Positions 36,789 through 44,766 of a DNA stretch of 64,000 bases are shown one piece after another. How positions within the stretch are numbered: position 1 is the first letter of the stretch; every line of letters starts with the position of its first letter. A model generated the notes under the pieces. It ran no database searches, was not told the origin of the DNA, and worked only from the letters and a program-made list of their open reading frames with translations. This DNA is from DASQPR01 sp963836785 (GTDB lineage Bacteria; Actinomycetota; Actinomycetes; Mycobacteriales; Micromonosporaceae). Both the position numbers and the translations under genes were made by a program. The DNA lies in the NCBI GenBank assembly GCA_963836785.1, contig CAWIKW010000006.1, forward strand, positions 62,001 through 126,000. The letters run 5' to 3'.

Positions 36789-37588
36789 ATGGCTGCGCGC
36801 GGATCGTCGACCGGATTGACCACACAAGACCTCAACGGGATTCGCACGACGCTGGCATCGGGTCGCAAACCCAAGGTCGTGTTCACCGAAGCGGCCGGTC
36901 AGATCGCCGGGCAGGCGGGCCAGGTCGTCGCGTTACGCGATCCGGCCGACGACGAGTGGGTCGTGGTCCGCTTCGGCCGCGACGAGCTGCCGTTCTCGCC
37001 GGTTGATCTCGCGGTGCCGCCGCGTGGCTCGGCCAAGCGTGCCCCGGCCCGGCGCCCGACGCCGGCCGAGCCGCGACCCACGTCCGATCCCCCACCGGCC
37101 GCCCGACCCTCAGCCGACTCGACCACGAGCGCGCCGCCACCGGCCGCGATCCCGCCCCAGCGCCAGGAGAAACCGATGCCCAGCACCCAGTCGTCCACCG
37201 TGGACACGGCAGCGTCGACCACACCAGCAGGCCGGCCGCGCCGGCAGGGGCGCCTGCGAGCGACCGGGAGCGTCCGGCCCGCAAGGCCAGCGCACCCCGG
37301 CAGCCGAAGGTCAAGGCGCCGCCGTCGTTGACCGTGACGTTGAGCTACACCGACGGCGACTGGTTCGTCGGCGCCCAGCAGGGCTCCAAATCACTGGCCA
37401 AGCCATATGTCATCAAGGCCGGCGAGGCGCTGCGCATGGTCGGTCTGCTCGACGTGCCGGGCGTGCATGAGGCGGTGGAGCAGATCATCGCGGCCGAGCG
37501 GGCCGAGGCCAACGCGCACGCCGAGCGGCTGCGCACCGAGCTCGCCGAGATCGAGGCGCGCCTGGCCGACCTGCCGAAGCTGACCTGA
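36789..37588 (+). pseudogene. hypothetical protein gene with one frame change
   Basis: The ATG at 36789 follows GGAGG. The first part (SSTGLTTQDLNGIRTTLASG, DEWVVVRFGRDELPFSPVDL) and a Pro/Ala linker are coding up to about TAASTTPAG. The frame then turns into an Arg-rich run ending at 37331. The natural continuation lies in another frame: ASDRERPARKASAPRQPKVK, then LTVTLSYTDGDWFVGAQQGS, ending in a coiled-coil tail at 37588. One base is missing near 37235-37250. With it, the product would be about 266 residues. No family was recognised; the C-terminal domain could also be expressed from an internal start. Confidence 0.65.
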
Positions 37589-37602
37589 CAGCGGAGCGTG
37601 GC

Positions 37603-38400
37603 ATGGACGAGCCGGGTCGCTGGCGGACGCCGCCGCTGTGGCGTGCCACGCTGGCCATATCGGGTCCGGTCGTCGGCACGGTGTGCCGACTGCGGGTCAC
37701 CGGAGACGTGCCCGACGACCGGCGGGATGGACCGCTGATCCTCGCGGTGAACCACATCGGCGCGTTCGATCCGCTCGTCCTGACGGCCGCATGCGCGCGG
37801 CGCCGGCTCGCGCCACGGATCCTCGCCACCGGCGGTCTCTTCCGTGCGCCGCTGGTCGGCGCGGCAATGCGGGGGTTCGGACACCTGCGGGTCGACCGTC
37901 GTCGCCCCACCGTCGCCGACGCGCTCCCGATCGCACGCGAGGCACTCGACCACGGCGCTGTCGTGCTGGCCTACCCCGAGGGTCGCATCACGCTGGATCC
38001 GGGCATGTGGCCGGAGCGTGGCAAGACGGGCCTGGCCCGGCTCGCGATCACGACCCGGGTGCCGGTTGTTCCGGTCGCCCAGTGGGGCGGTCACCTGGTG
38101 CTGCCGTGGGGCACGCCGCACGGCATGATTCGCCGGCTGGCCTGGTCGGTCGTCCGTCGTCCGGTCGTGCGCGTGCATTTCGGGGCGCCGGTCCCCCTCG
38201 ACGACCTCGACGCAACCGCGCGCGACGTCCGGATCGGCACGGATCGGATCATCGACGCGATCATCGACGAGCTCCGGCCGCTGCGCCCCGATGAGCGGCG
38301 GCTGCCGCGCTGGATCGATCCGCAGCGACCGATCAGTAACGGGCGGACGCATCGATATCGGGGTTCGTCCGGATGGCCGGGCGGCGCTCGGGCCACTTAA
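37603..38400 (+). CDS. 1-acylglycerol-3-phosphate acyltransferase (PlsC-like)
   Basis: 265 residues. The acyltransferase motifs are complete: NHIGAFDPL (NHx4D), GHLRVDRRRP, YPEGRITLD and VPVVPVAQWG. It acylates lysophosphatidate or a related acceptor at the membrane face in phospholipid synthesis. The C-terminal 40 residues are basic and probably unstructured. It follows the previous gene by 14 bases. Confidence 0.9.
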   Translation: MDEPGRWRTPPLWRATLAISGPVVGTVCRLRVTGDVPDDRRDGPLILAVNHIGAFDPLVLTAACARRRLAPRILATGGLFRAPLVGAAMRGFGHLRVDRRRPTVADALPIAREALDHGAVVLAYPEGRITLDPGMWPERGKTGLARLAITTRVPVVPVAQWGGHLVLPWGTPHGMIRRLAWSVVRRPVVRVHFGAPVPLDDLDATARDVRIGTDRIIDAIIDELRPLRPDERRLPRWIDPQRPISNGRTHRYRGSSGWPGGARAT

Positions 38401-38458
38401 GGTGGAGCGGCACATCGAGCTGACACGGCGGGTAACCGTCAAACGGGGGTGGAACGGC

Positions 38459-39037
38459 ATGGCGGAACAGAGCCCGGGTGACCCCCCGGCGCAGGCGTAC
38501 CCGACCGAAGGGGCGGGCGGGCCGCCCCGGCCCGACCCCGGCGGGCAGCCGACACCGATCTCGCAGTTCCGGGCGTCCCACGGTGATCGCCAACTCGTCG
38601 CGGACCGACTGCGCGAGGCGCTGGACGAGGGTCGGCTCACCCTCGACGAGTACGACGACCGGGTGAAGGTGGCCTACGCGGCGACCACGTACGACGACCT
38701 CAACGCGTTGCTCCGCGACATCCCGACGCAGACCGGCGTGTTGGAGATCAGGCCGCCGTCCGGACGGCGGATGCCGGCCGGTCCGCCGCAGACCGCCGGG
38801 CCGGCGCGGGTGCCGCGGCCGGCACCGAAGAACCGCCGGATCCCGCTCGCACTATCGATCTTGTGGACGATCTGGGCCGGCGTCGTCGCGATCAACGTCG
38901 CCGTCTGGCTGATCGTGATCGTCACCACCGGGCACGGCCTCTACCCGTGGCCGATCTGGGTCGCCGGACCGACGGGCGCCGCCTTGCTGGCCGTGACGAT
39001 CGGCATCCAGGCGATCCGGAACCGCCCCGAAGACTGA
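38459..39037 (+). CDS. DUF1707 SHOCT-like membrane protein
   Basis: 192 residues. A Pro/Gly-rich start leads to the DUF1707 motif: FRASHGDRQLVADRLREALD, then EGRLTLDEYDDRVKVAYAAT and TYDDLNALLRDIP (about 37-95). Two membrane helices follow (SILWTIWAGVVAINVAVWLI and WVAGPTGAALLAVTIGIQAI). DUF1707 is a small actinobacterial helical domain of unknown role, often fused to membrane segments. The ATG at 38459 follows GGGGGTGG, inside a longer open frame. Confidence 0.9.
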   Translation: MAEQSPGDPPAQAYPTEGAGGPPRPDPGGQPTPISQFRASHGDRQLVADRLREALDEGRLTLDEYDDRVKVAYAATTYDDLNALLRDIPTQTGVLEIRPPSGRRMPAGPPQTAGPARVPRPAPKNRRIPLALSILWTIWAGVVAINVAVWLIVIVTTGHGLYPWPIWVAGPTGAALLAVTIGIQAIRNRPED

Positions 39038-39048
39038 CGACCGGTTCT

Positions 39049-39121
39049 AGTCCGGTCGGCGGTGGTGCAGGTCAGTCCGGTGGGCGCTGGTGCAGGTCAG
39101 TCCGGTCGGCGCTGGTGTAGG
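39049..39121. repeat. 25-bp tandem repeat, three units, over a stop codon
   Basis: Units begin at 39049, 39074 and 39099 and read AGTCCGGTCGGCGCTGGTGC with AGGTC and small changes. Read on the minus strand, each unit encodes L-H-Q-R-R-P-D and a stop, so the end of the 39097 gene has been copied twice downstream of its own stop. Confidence 0.85.
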
Positions 39122-39657
39122 AAGACGAGGACCGCCTCTCGCGTCGTACGCACGCCGAGCGACGTTCGTGCCTGCGCGATGCGACGGTTGGCGGTGCGCA
39201 GCGACAGATATTCCGCCGCGGCGGCGGTGGCGATCGTCTCGCCGTTCGCGAGGCGCCCGAGCAACGCGCGCTGCTCGGGCAGCAGCGACGCCAGTCCGTT
39301 GACCGCCGGCACGTCCGGCGACATGGCGGGTACCCTCACCACGGTCGCGTGGTCGGGCACCGCGTCGACCGACTGCAACACCGGGCCGTGCGCCTCGAGC
39401 GCGGCGATGAGCTGACGCCCGGGCTGTGACGCGAAGTCGGCGATCGCGACGACGCCGGCACCGCGGATCGCGGCCGATGCCGCGGCCTGCGCGGCCGATT
39501 GTGTCGGGATGCGTCCATAACACACGATGCGGGCGGTCGGCCCAGCGCTCGGTGGGACGGTGAATCCAGGGCGAGGGTGCCAGCCGCTACGCGCAAGCCG
39601 GTGCAATATCTGGGTCGCCTCGGCGGCGGTCCCGACCACGTATCGCGGGATCGTCAT
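39097..39657 (-). CDS. LuxR-type HTH protein
   Basis: 186 residues. The N-terminal 110 residues are of unknown type (GRIPTQSAAQAAASAAIRGA, VVAIADFASQPG). The C-terminal HTH reads LLPEQRALLGRLANGETIAT, then AEYLSLRTANRRIAQARTSL, like a LuxR/NarL helix-turn-helix. No receiver aspartate pattern is visible, so it is probably an orphan regulator. GGAGGTG lies before the ATG at 39657. The 3' end is inside a tandem repeat. Confidence 0.75.
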   Translation of the reverse strand: MTIPRYVVGTAAEATQILHRLARSGWHPRPGFTVPPSAGPTARIVCYGRIPTQSAAQAAASAAIRGAGVVAIADFASQPGRQLIAALEAHGPVLQSVDAVPDHATVVRVPAMSPDVPAVNGLASLLPEQRALLGRLANGETIATAAAAEYLSLRTANRRIAQARTSLGVRTTREAVLVFLHQRRPD

Positions 39658-39877
39658 CCGTGCACCTCCGTGGCCTCGCTCCGGCCCTCGGGCGGGTCGT
39701 GTAGTGATCACTGACGGTGGCACAAACCTGTGGTGTCCACGGTCTCTCCTCGGATTGACGATGTAAAGCGGCGGCGTGGATGTTTTCGATATCCGCCGGC
39801 CGGTCGATGAATGTGGCCAGCCGCCGCGCCGCGGGCGTACGGCTCAAGATTCACCCGGACGGGGCATACTCGCCCGC

Positions 39878-40642
39878 GTGGAGTCGACGCATCCGTTCCT
39901 GACCCCGATCGCTCCTGGTCGGCCGCTCGCGTTCGCGCATCGTGGCGGCGCCGCCGATGGCGACGAGAACACGCTCGCGGCATTCGCGCGCGCCGTCGCG
40001 CTCGGCTACCGGCATCTGGAGACGGACGTGCACGCGACGTCGGATGGCGTCGCGGTGGTGTTTCACGACGCAACCACCGAACGCGTGCTCGGGCAACGCG
40101 GGCGCGTCGCGCAGTTGAGCTGGAACGACCTTGCGTCGGTACGGGTTGACGGCGCGGCCGTGGTGCCCCGCCTCGACGAGGTGCTCGCGGCATGGCCGGA
40201 GGCGTACGTGAACATCGACGTCAAGGCCGACGGCGTTGTGGAGCCGGCGCTGGCGGCGTTGCGGGCCGCGGGCGCACTCGACCGCGTGTTGATCGCGTCG
40301 TTCAGCGACGACCGCCTCGCGCGGGTACGGCGGCTCACCGGTGACCGCGTACCGACGTCGGTGGGCTGGCGCGGCTGTGCGCGCGTATGGGCATCATCCC
40401 GGCTTGGTACGGGCGGACGAGCGGTCGCGGCCGGCGCGGCTGCGATACAGATGCCGTGGCGCGCGGTCGACCGTCGGTTCGTGCGATACGCCCACCGCCT
40501 CGGCGTCGTCGTACACGCGTGGACGGTCAACCGAGCCGACGACATGCGGGACTTACTCGACGCCGGTGTGGATGGCATCATGACCGATCACCTGGGAGTG
40601 CTGCGCGACGTCTACGCCGAGCGGGGGCTGTGGCCGGCGTGA
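39878..40642 (+). CDS. glycerophosphodiester phosphodiesterase
   Basis: 254 residues. GDPD signatures are FAHRGGAADGDENTLAAFAR (HR and E ligands), ETDVHATSDGVAVVFHDATT (catalytic His) and VHAWTVNRADDMRDLLDAGV with DGIMTDHLG. It hydrolyses glycerophosphodiesters to glycerol-3-phosphate and an alcohol. CATACT (39865-39870) ends 7 bases before the GTG, indicating a leaderless mRNA and this start over 39776. Confidence 0.92.
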   Translation: MESTHPFLTPIAPGRPLAFAHRGGAADGDENTLAAFARAVALGYRHLETDVHATSDGVAVVFHDATTERVLGQRGRVAQLSWNDLASVRVDGAAVVPRLDEVLAAWPEAYVNIDVKADGVVEPALAALRAAGALDRVLIASFSDDRLARVRRLTGDRVPTSVGWRGCARVWASSRLGTGGRAVAAGAAAIQMPWRAVDRRFVRYAHRLGVVVHAWTVNRADDMRDLLDAGVDGIMTDHLGVLRDVYAERGLWPA

Positions 40643-40691
40643 CCATCCGGCCGCACGGCCGCCCGCGACAACGAGAAGGAACGATGACGCG

Positions 40692-42062
40692 ATGACCGTT
40701 GAGCCGCCGGCGACCGACGTGGCCCCGGCCGCACCGATCGTGCCGGGCAGCACCAAACGTGAGCGGGTCGGCTGGTACTTCTACGACTGGGCGAACTCCG
40801 CATTCGCCACGACCGTCGTGTCGGTATTTCTCGGTCCGTACCTCACGTCGATCGCCGAGAACGCGGTCGGCGAGCACGGCGACGTGCACGTCGCCGGCAT
40901 CCCGATCGCGGCCGGTTCGCTGTTCGCGTACACGGTGTCGGTCTCGGTCCTCCTGCAGGTGTTCGCGCTGCCGGTCGTCGGGGCGATCGCCGACCGGTCC
41001 TCGCACAAGCGCGAACTACTGGCGCTGTTCGCCTACGTCGGGGCCGGCGCGACCATCGCGATGGTGTTCCTCACCGGCGGCCGGTGGGCGCTCGGCTCGG
41101 TGCTGTTCATCGTCGCGAACGTCGCCCTGGGCGCGAGTTCGGTGGTCTACAACTCGTTCCTCCCGCAGCTCGCCGGCCCGGACGACCGCGACCGCGTGTC
41201 GAGCATCGGCTGGGCCGTCGGCTACATCGGCGGTGGCCTGCTGCTCGCGCTGAACCTCATCGCGCTCAAACTCGACGACACGCTCGGCCTGTCCAAGGGC
41301 GACGTCGCCCGCTTGAGCATCGTGTCGGCCGGCCTGTGGTGGGCCGCGTTCACGACGCTGCCGCTGCTGCGGCTGCACAACCGGCCGGCGGTCGCCGGCG
41401 AAGCGGTCGGTTCGGTGCTGACCGACGGTTTCCGCCAGCTCGGCACGACTCTGCGGCACATGCGGGCGTTTCCCCTCACACTCGGCTTCCTGGGCGCCTA
41501 TCTCATCTACAACGAGGGCATCCAGACCGTCATCACGCAGGCCAGCGTGTACGCCGACAAGCAGCTCGGCCTGACCCAGGACAACCAGGTCGAGACGATC
41601 CTGCTGGTGCAGTTCCTCGCGTTCGGTGGTGCGTTGTGGCTCGGTCGGCTAGCGCGGCGCTACGGCGGGCAGCGTACGGTCCTCGGCAGCCTGGTCTTCT
41701 GGACGATCGCGCTCGTCCTCGCGTTCCTGCTGCCGGCGCACAAACCGATGCTGTTCATGGCACTGGGCCTGCTGATCGGCATCGTGCTCGGTGGCAGCCA
41801 GGCGCTGTCCCGGTCGATGTTCAGCCAGCTCATCCCGCACGGGATGGAGGCCGAGTACTTCGGCATCTACGAGATCGCCGGGGACGGCACCACGTGGCTC
41901 GGCCCGCTGCTGTTCGGCCTGGCCTACCAGATCACCGGTGACTACCGGATTGCGATCGTGTCGCTGCTGGTGTTCTTTGTCGTCGGGTTCCTCGCCCTGG
42001 CCGCCGTCCCGATGCGCCGCGCGATCGAGGCGGCCGGAAACGCCGCGCCCGAGGTCGTCTGA
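40692..42062 (+). CDS. MFS transporter, UMF1/Atg22-like
   Basis: 456 residues and 12 helices. The start VGWYFYDWANSAFATTVVSV and the segments GAIADRSSHKR, LGGSQALSRSMFSQLIPHGM and EAEYFGIYEIAGDGTTWLGP are characteristic of the UMF1 family, whose substrates are unknown (Atg22 exports amino acids from yeast vacuoles). AGAAGGA precedes the start at 40692. It follows the GDPD gene by 49 bases and is probably co-transcribed. Confidence 0.9.
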   Translation: MTVEPPATDVAPAAPIVPGSTKRERVGWYFYDWANSAFATTVVSVFLGPYLTSIAENAVGEHGDVHVAGIPIAAGSLFAYTVSVSVLLQVFALPVVGAIADRSSHKRELLALFAYVGAGATIAMVFLTGGRWALGSVLFIVANVALGASSVVYNSFLPQLAGPDDRDRVSSIGWAVGYIGGGLLLALNLIALKLDDTLGLSKGDVARLSIVSAGLWWAAFTTLPLLRLHNRPAVAGEAVGSVLTDGFRQLGTTLRHMRAFPLTLGFLGAYLIYNEGIQTVITQASVYADKQLGLTQDNQVETILLVQFLAFGGALWLGRLARRYGGQRTVLGSLVFWTIALVLAFLLPAHKPMLFMALGLLIGIVLGGSQALSRSMFSQLIPHGMEAEYFGIYEIAGDGTTWLGPLLFGLAYQITGDYRIAIVSLLVFFVVGFLALAAVPMRRAIEAAGNAAPEVV

Positions 42063-42101
42063 CCCGCCCGCCGTCGGGCACCGCGCATGCGGACGCGGCC
42101 G

Positions 42102-42560
42102 TCAGTAGGGCTCGCCGCAGATCAACCACTGGCTGCCGTCCTGCACCATCGGCACGTTGTGGTGCTCGATGGTGCCACCGGCCCGGGTGAAATCGACGAT
42201 GACCGTAGCCGCCGGCGATCCGTTGACCCGCTGCGTTTCGACCTTCGTGATCGTGTATGAGTCGACGGTGGACAGGCTCTGCTGCCCGGAGACGAACTGA
42301 TCCTCGGTGAACGACTGTTTGGTGATCGAGCACAGCGACCCGTACGCGTCATGGAAGTTCTTGGTTTTGAGGTCGTTGAAGAAATTCTGAGCGGCGACCC
42401 GCGCCGGCCCGACTGGCACGCTCGGGCTCCGGACACCGAAGTAGATCGCGATGATCGCGCCGACGATACACACCGCCCCGACCCAGATCGCCGTGCGGCG
42501 GAAGCGGGTGAACGATGCCTTCGGCTCGGTAGGGGTGGTCGAGTCCTTGGTGGCCGGCAT
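42102..42560 (-). CDS. membrane-anchored DUF4878-like protein
   Basis: 152 residues. One membrane helix (IWVGAVCIVGAIIAIYFGV, about 25-43) is followed by an outside domain of about 105 residues: ARVAAQNFFNDLKTKNFHDA, then SLSTVDSYTITKVETQRVNG and SQWLICGEPY. That is the cone-shaped NTF2-like fold seen in DUF4878-type lumazine-binding-like proteins. Function is unknown. The gene is convergent with the UMF1 transporter. Confidence 0.7.
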   Translation of the reverse strand: MPATKDSTTPTEPKASFTRFRRTAIWVGAVCIVGAIIAIYFGVRSPSVPVGPARVAAQNFFNDLKTKNFHDAYGSLCSITKQSFTEDQFVSGQQSLSTVDSYTITKVETQRVNGSPAATVIVDFTRAGGTIEHHNVPMVQDGSQWLICGEPY

Positions 42561-42662
42561 GGGGACCTCGCAAACTCACGCGGCGGCGGTCGTGACCGCC
42601 CACGCTAGCAGGGGTACCCAGCGTTTTGGATCACGAAACGGGCGAGGCCAGCACACGGCACA

Positions 42663-42693
42663 AAGCCCGCCACCGGTGATCGGCGACGGGCTT
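42663..42693 (-). terminator. terminator of FKBP gene
   Basis: AAGCCCG (42663-42669) pairs with CGGGCTT (42687-42693). On the minus strand the stem is followed by TTTGTG. It is about 95 bases after the FKBP stop, beyond a tandem repeat. Confidence 0.5.
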
Positions 42694-42710
42694 CGCATTG
42701 TCGTCTGGTT

Positions 42711-42780
42711 CGAACGGGTTGTTGTCGGTCCCGAACGGGTCGTTGTCGGTCCGGAAGGGTCGTTGTCGGCCCGGAAGGTG
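42711..42780. repeat. 20-21 bp tandem repeat after FKBP gene
   Basis: CGAACGGGTCGTTGTCGGTC-like units begin at 42711, 42732 and 42752, with a partial one at 42772. The spacing is 21 then 20 bases. It occupies the 3' untranslated part of the FKBP transcript. Confidence 0.75.
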
Positions 42781-42788
42781 GCCTCCGA

Positions 42789-43163
42789 TCAGCGGACGCC
42801 GAGCAGATCCACCACGAAGACCAGCGTTTCGCCGGGTTTGATGACACCGCCCGCGCCACGGTCGCCGTAGGCCAGGTTGGCCGGGATCGTGAGTTGCCGG
42901 CGGCCGCCGACACGCATGCCCGCGACGCCCTTGTCCCAGCCCTGGATCACCTGGCCGGCCCCGAGGCCGAAGCTGAACGGCGTGTTGCGGCTGTATGACG
43001 AGTCGAACTCCTTGCCGTTGGAGTGCGCTACGCCGACGTAGTGAACGCTGACCTGCTGACCCGGGGTTGCCTCGGGACCCTCTCCGACGATCAGGTCGTC
43101 GACGACCAGTTCGGTCGGCGGGTCTCCGGCGGGCACCTCGACGTTTGGCTTGCTCTGAGTCAT
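42789..43163 (-). CDS. FKBP-type peptidyl-prolyl isomerase
   Basis: 124 residues. PTELVVDDLIVGEGPEATPG, then VSVHYVGVAHSNGKEFDSSY, FSFGLGAGQVIQGWDKGVAG and GGRRQLTIPANLAYGDRGAG show all FKBP active-site elements. It isomerises Xaa-Pro bonds and assists protein folding. No signal peptide is present, so it is cytoplasmic. AAGGTGGGG precedes the ATG at 43163. Confidence 0.93.
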   Translation of the reverse strand: MTQSKPNVEVPAGDPPTELVVDDLIVGEGPEATPGQQVSVHYVGVAHSNGKEFDSSYSRNTPFSFGLGAGQVIQGWDKGVAGMRVGGRRQLTIPANLAYGDRGAGGVIKPGETLVFVVDLLGVR

Positions 43164-43221
43164 ACGCCCCACCTTATGCCAGGCCCACGCCGGCCGCGGA
43201 TGGATGCCGGTCAACCACCGG

Positions 43222-43722
43222 TCACTTGTCGACCGGTAGGTGACCGAGCATCGAACGGGCCTGCTCAGCGTGGCCGGCCTCGACGAGAATCTCATAGCTG
43301 CCGGCGGCCAGAGCGCCGCGGGGAATGAGCCCGCGCCGGCCGCTCGCACCCGCTCGGACGACGGCGCCGAGGATGGCTCCCCACACACCGCCGATAGCGA
43401 CACCGGCCGCCAACACGCCCCACCACGAATGGCGACCGAACAGGCCGAACATCACCGCGATGAACAATCCGAGCCAGGCGCCGACGGCCGCGCCCCGCCG
43501 CGCGGCGCGACCCATCGTCATCCGGCCGGCGGTCGTCTCCACCATGCTGAGATCGCTGCCGACGATTGAGGCGTGCTCGACCGGGAACCGGTTGTCCGAC
43601 AGGTAGGCGAGGGCTCGTTGCGCCTGCGTGTACCGCGGGTAGGCGGCCACACTCACACCAAGATCCGCGACGGTGCCGGGCATCCGCGGCAGCTCGCGCC
43701 CGCCCGCCGTCGACGTCGCCAT
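43222..43722 (-). CDS. YflT-like general stress protein
   Basis: 166 residues. The N-terminal domain (VSVAAYPRYTQAQRALAYLS, DNRFPVEHASIVGSDLSMVE) matches the heat-induced stress protein YflT domain. A Gly-rich hydrophobic part follows (GAAVGAWLGLFIAVMFGLFG, GVLAAGVAIGGVWGAILGAV), then a short C-terminal domain with SYEILVEAGHAEQARSML. Function is unknown; it is stress-related in Bacillus. GGGAGG precedes the ATG. Confidence 0.85.
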   Translation of the reverse strand: MATSTAGGRELPRMPGTVADLGVSVAAYPRYTQAQRALAYLSDNRFPVEHASIVGSDLSMVETTAGRMTMGRAARRGAAVGAWLGLFIAVMFGLFGRHSWWGVLAAGVAIGGVWGAILGAVVRAGASGRRGLIPRGALAAGSYEILVEAGHAEQARSMLGHLPVDK

Positions 43723-43777
43723 TCCGCGTTGCCTCCCTCGGGGAAACTCCTGGGTAGGGCGATTGTGTCGCGGAACG

Positions 43778-43945
43778 TCAGCTCCGCGGAGCAAACCCGG
43801 CAGAATCCCCCGGCTCGGCGGTCGCCATCGGCGGCAGGTGCGACGGCTTGAACAGGAACCAGGCGTCGTCCCGTCGGATGCCCCATCGGGCGGCGTACGC
43901 GGCGGACACCGCTTCGACTGCGTCACTCAGCTGGGTCAGGTTCAT
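43778..43945 (-). pseudogene. N-terminal fragment of MazG-like pyrophosphohydrolase
   Basis: 55 residues. The first 33 (LTQLSDAVEAVSAAYAARWG, then IRRDDAWFLFK) match the start of MazG-like nucleotide pyrophosphohydrolases. There the sequence normally continues as LQEEMGELTQA, carrying the metal-binding Glu residues. Here it turns into PSHLPPMATAEPG and stops, so the active site is missing. Confidence 0.55.
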
Positions 43946-44043
43946 GGCCGTGAGCGTACGAGCCGAAGCGGTGGCGCGATCGGTCACCAACGCCGGCGCC
44001 GGATAGCCCGTCCCATCGGTCACCAACGCCGTCCGCGGTTGCG

Positions 44044-44589
44044 TCAGGAGATCTCCGGGCCGCGCTGCCGCAGCTCCCCGACCGTCTCCATCGCCGTCCG
44101 CAACTCGGTGAGCCACGCATCGGCGTGCTCGCTGACGAGCCGTACGCACCACGCGAGCGCTTCCGACCGGGAGCGGGCGACCCCGGCGTCGACCAGGGTG
44201 TCGAGCACCTGTCGCTCCGGCTGCCGCAGCCGCGTCATCACCGGAGCCGAAATCGTGGTGAACAGCGCTCGGGTGCCGCCGCAGGTGGCTCCCCAGGCCA
44301 TTTTCCGCTGGTAGCGATGCTCGATCTGGCGTGCCAGGTGGATCCGCTCGTCCCGGGTGCGCTCGCGAAAGCCGCTGATCCGACCGGCCTCGGCTGTCGC
44401 AACATCCGCCGCCGACGCGTCATCGGCGAGGGTCGGGGCCGTCAACGGGCCGACGACGAGGATCTCGTCGCGGTCGATCACGACCTCCACAGGCCCGTTG
44501 AACAGGTCGTCCGGCAGGAGACCGACAATCCAGGCCGGCGCATCGTCGACCGGCACCGATTCGCTCCGGCCCGCATGTTTGAGCATCAT
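44044..44589 (-). CDS. hypothetical protein with C-terminal RHH-like helix pair
   Basis: 181 residues. The N-terminal part (APAWIVGLLPDDLFNGPVEV, VIDRDEILVVGPL) is beta-rich. The middle is basic and helical (RERTRDERIHLARQIEHRYQ). The last 50 residues (VLDTLVDAGVARSRSEALAW, CVRLVSEHADAWLTELR) look like a ribbon-helix-helix or dimer module. GGAAAGGACC precedes the double ATG at 44589. A regulator role is possible but not shown. Confidence 0.65.
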   Translation of the reverse strand: MMLKHAGRSESVPVDDAPAWIVGLLPDDLFNGPVEVVIDRDEILVVGPLTAPTLADDASAADVATAEAGRISGFRERTRDERIHLARQIEHRYQRKMAWGATCGGTRALFTTISAPVMTRLRQPERQVLDTLVDAGVARSRSEALAWCVRLVSEHADAWLTELRTAMETVGELRQRGPEIS

Positions 44590-44766
44590 GATCGGTCCTT
44601 TCCTCGTGCTGAGTTCTCTCGTGGCCATCCGATGATCGTCCGGCCGATTACACGATTACAGCATTACACCGTTTCGAGTAGCCGACAAGACCATGGACGT
44701 ACGACCCGATCTCTACGGTCGTCCGCGCGATAGCGATGACCGGGTCGGTGCCGGAGACTGGTCGCC

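Noticed and set aside
42711..42780. possible CRISPR-like repeat
   Set aside because: Units of 20-21 bases are adjacent without spacers, so it is a simple tandem repeat.
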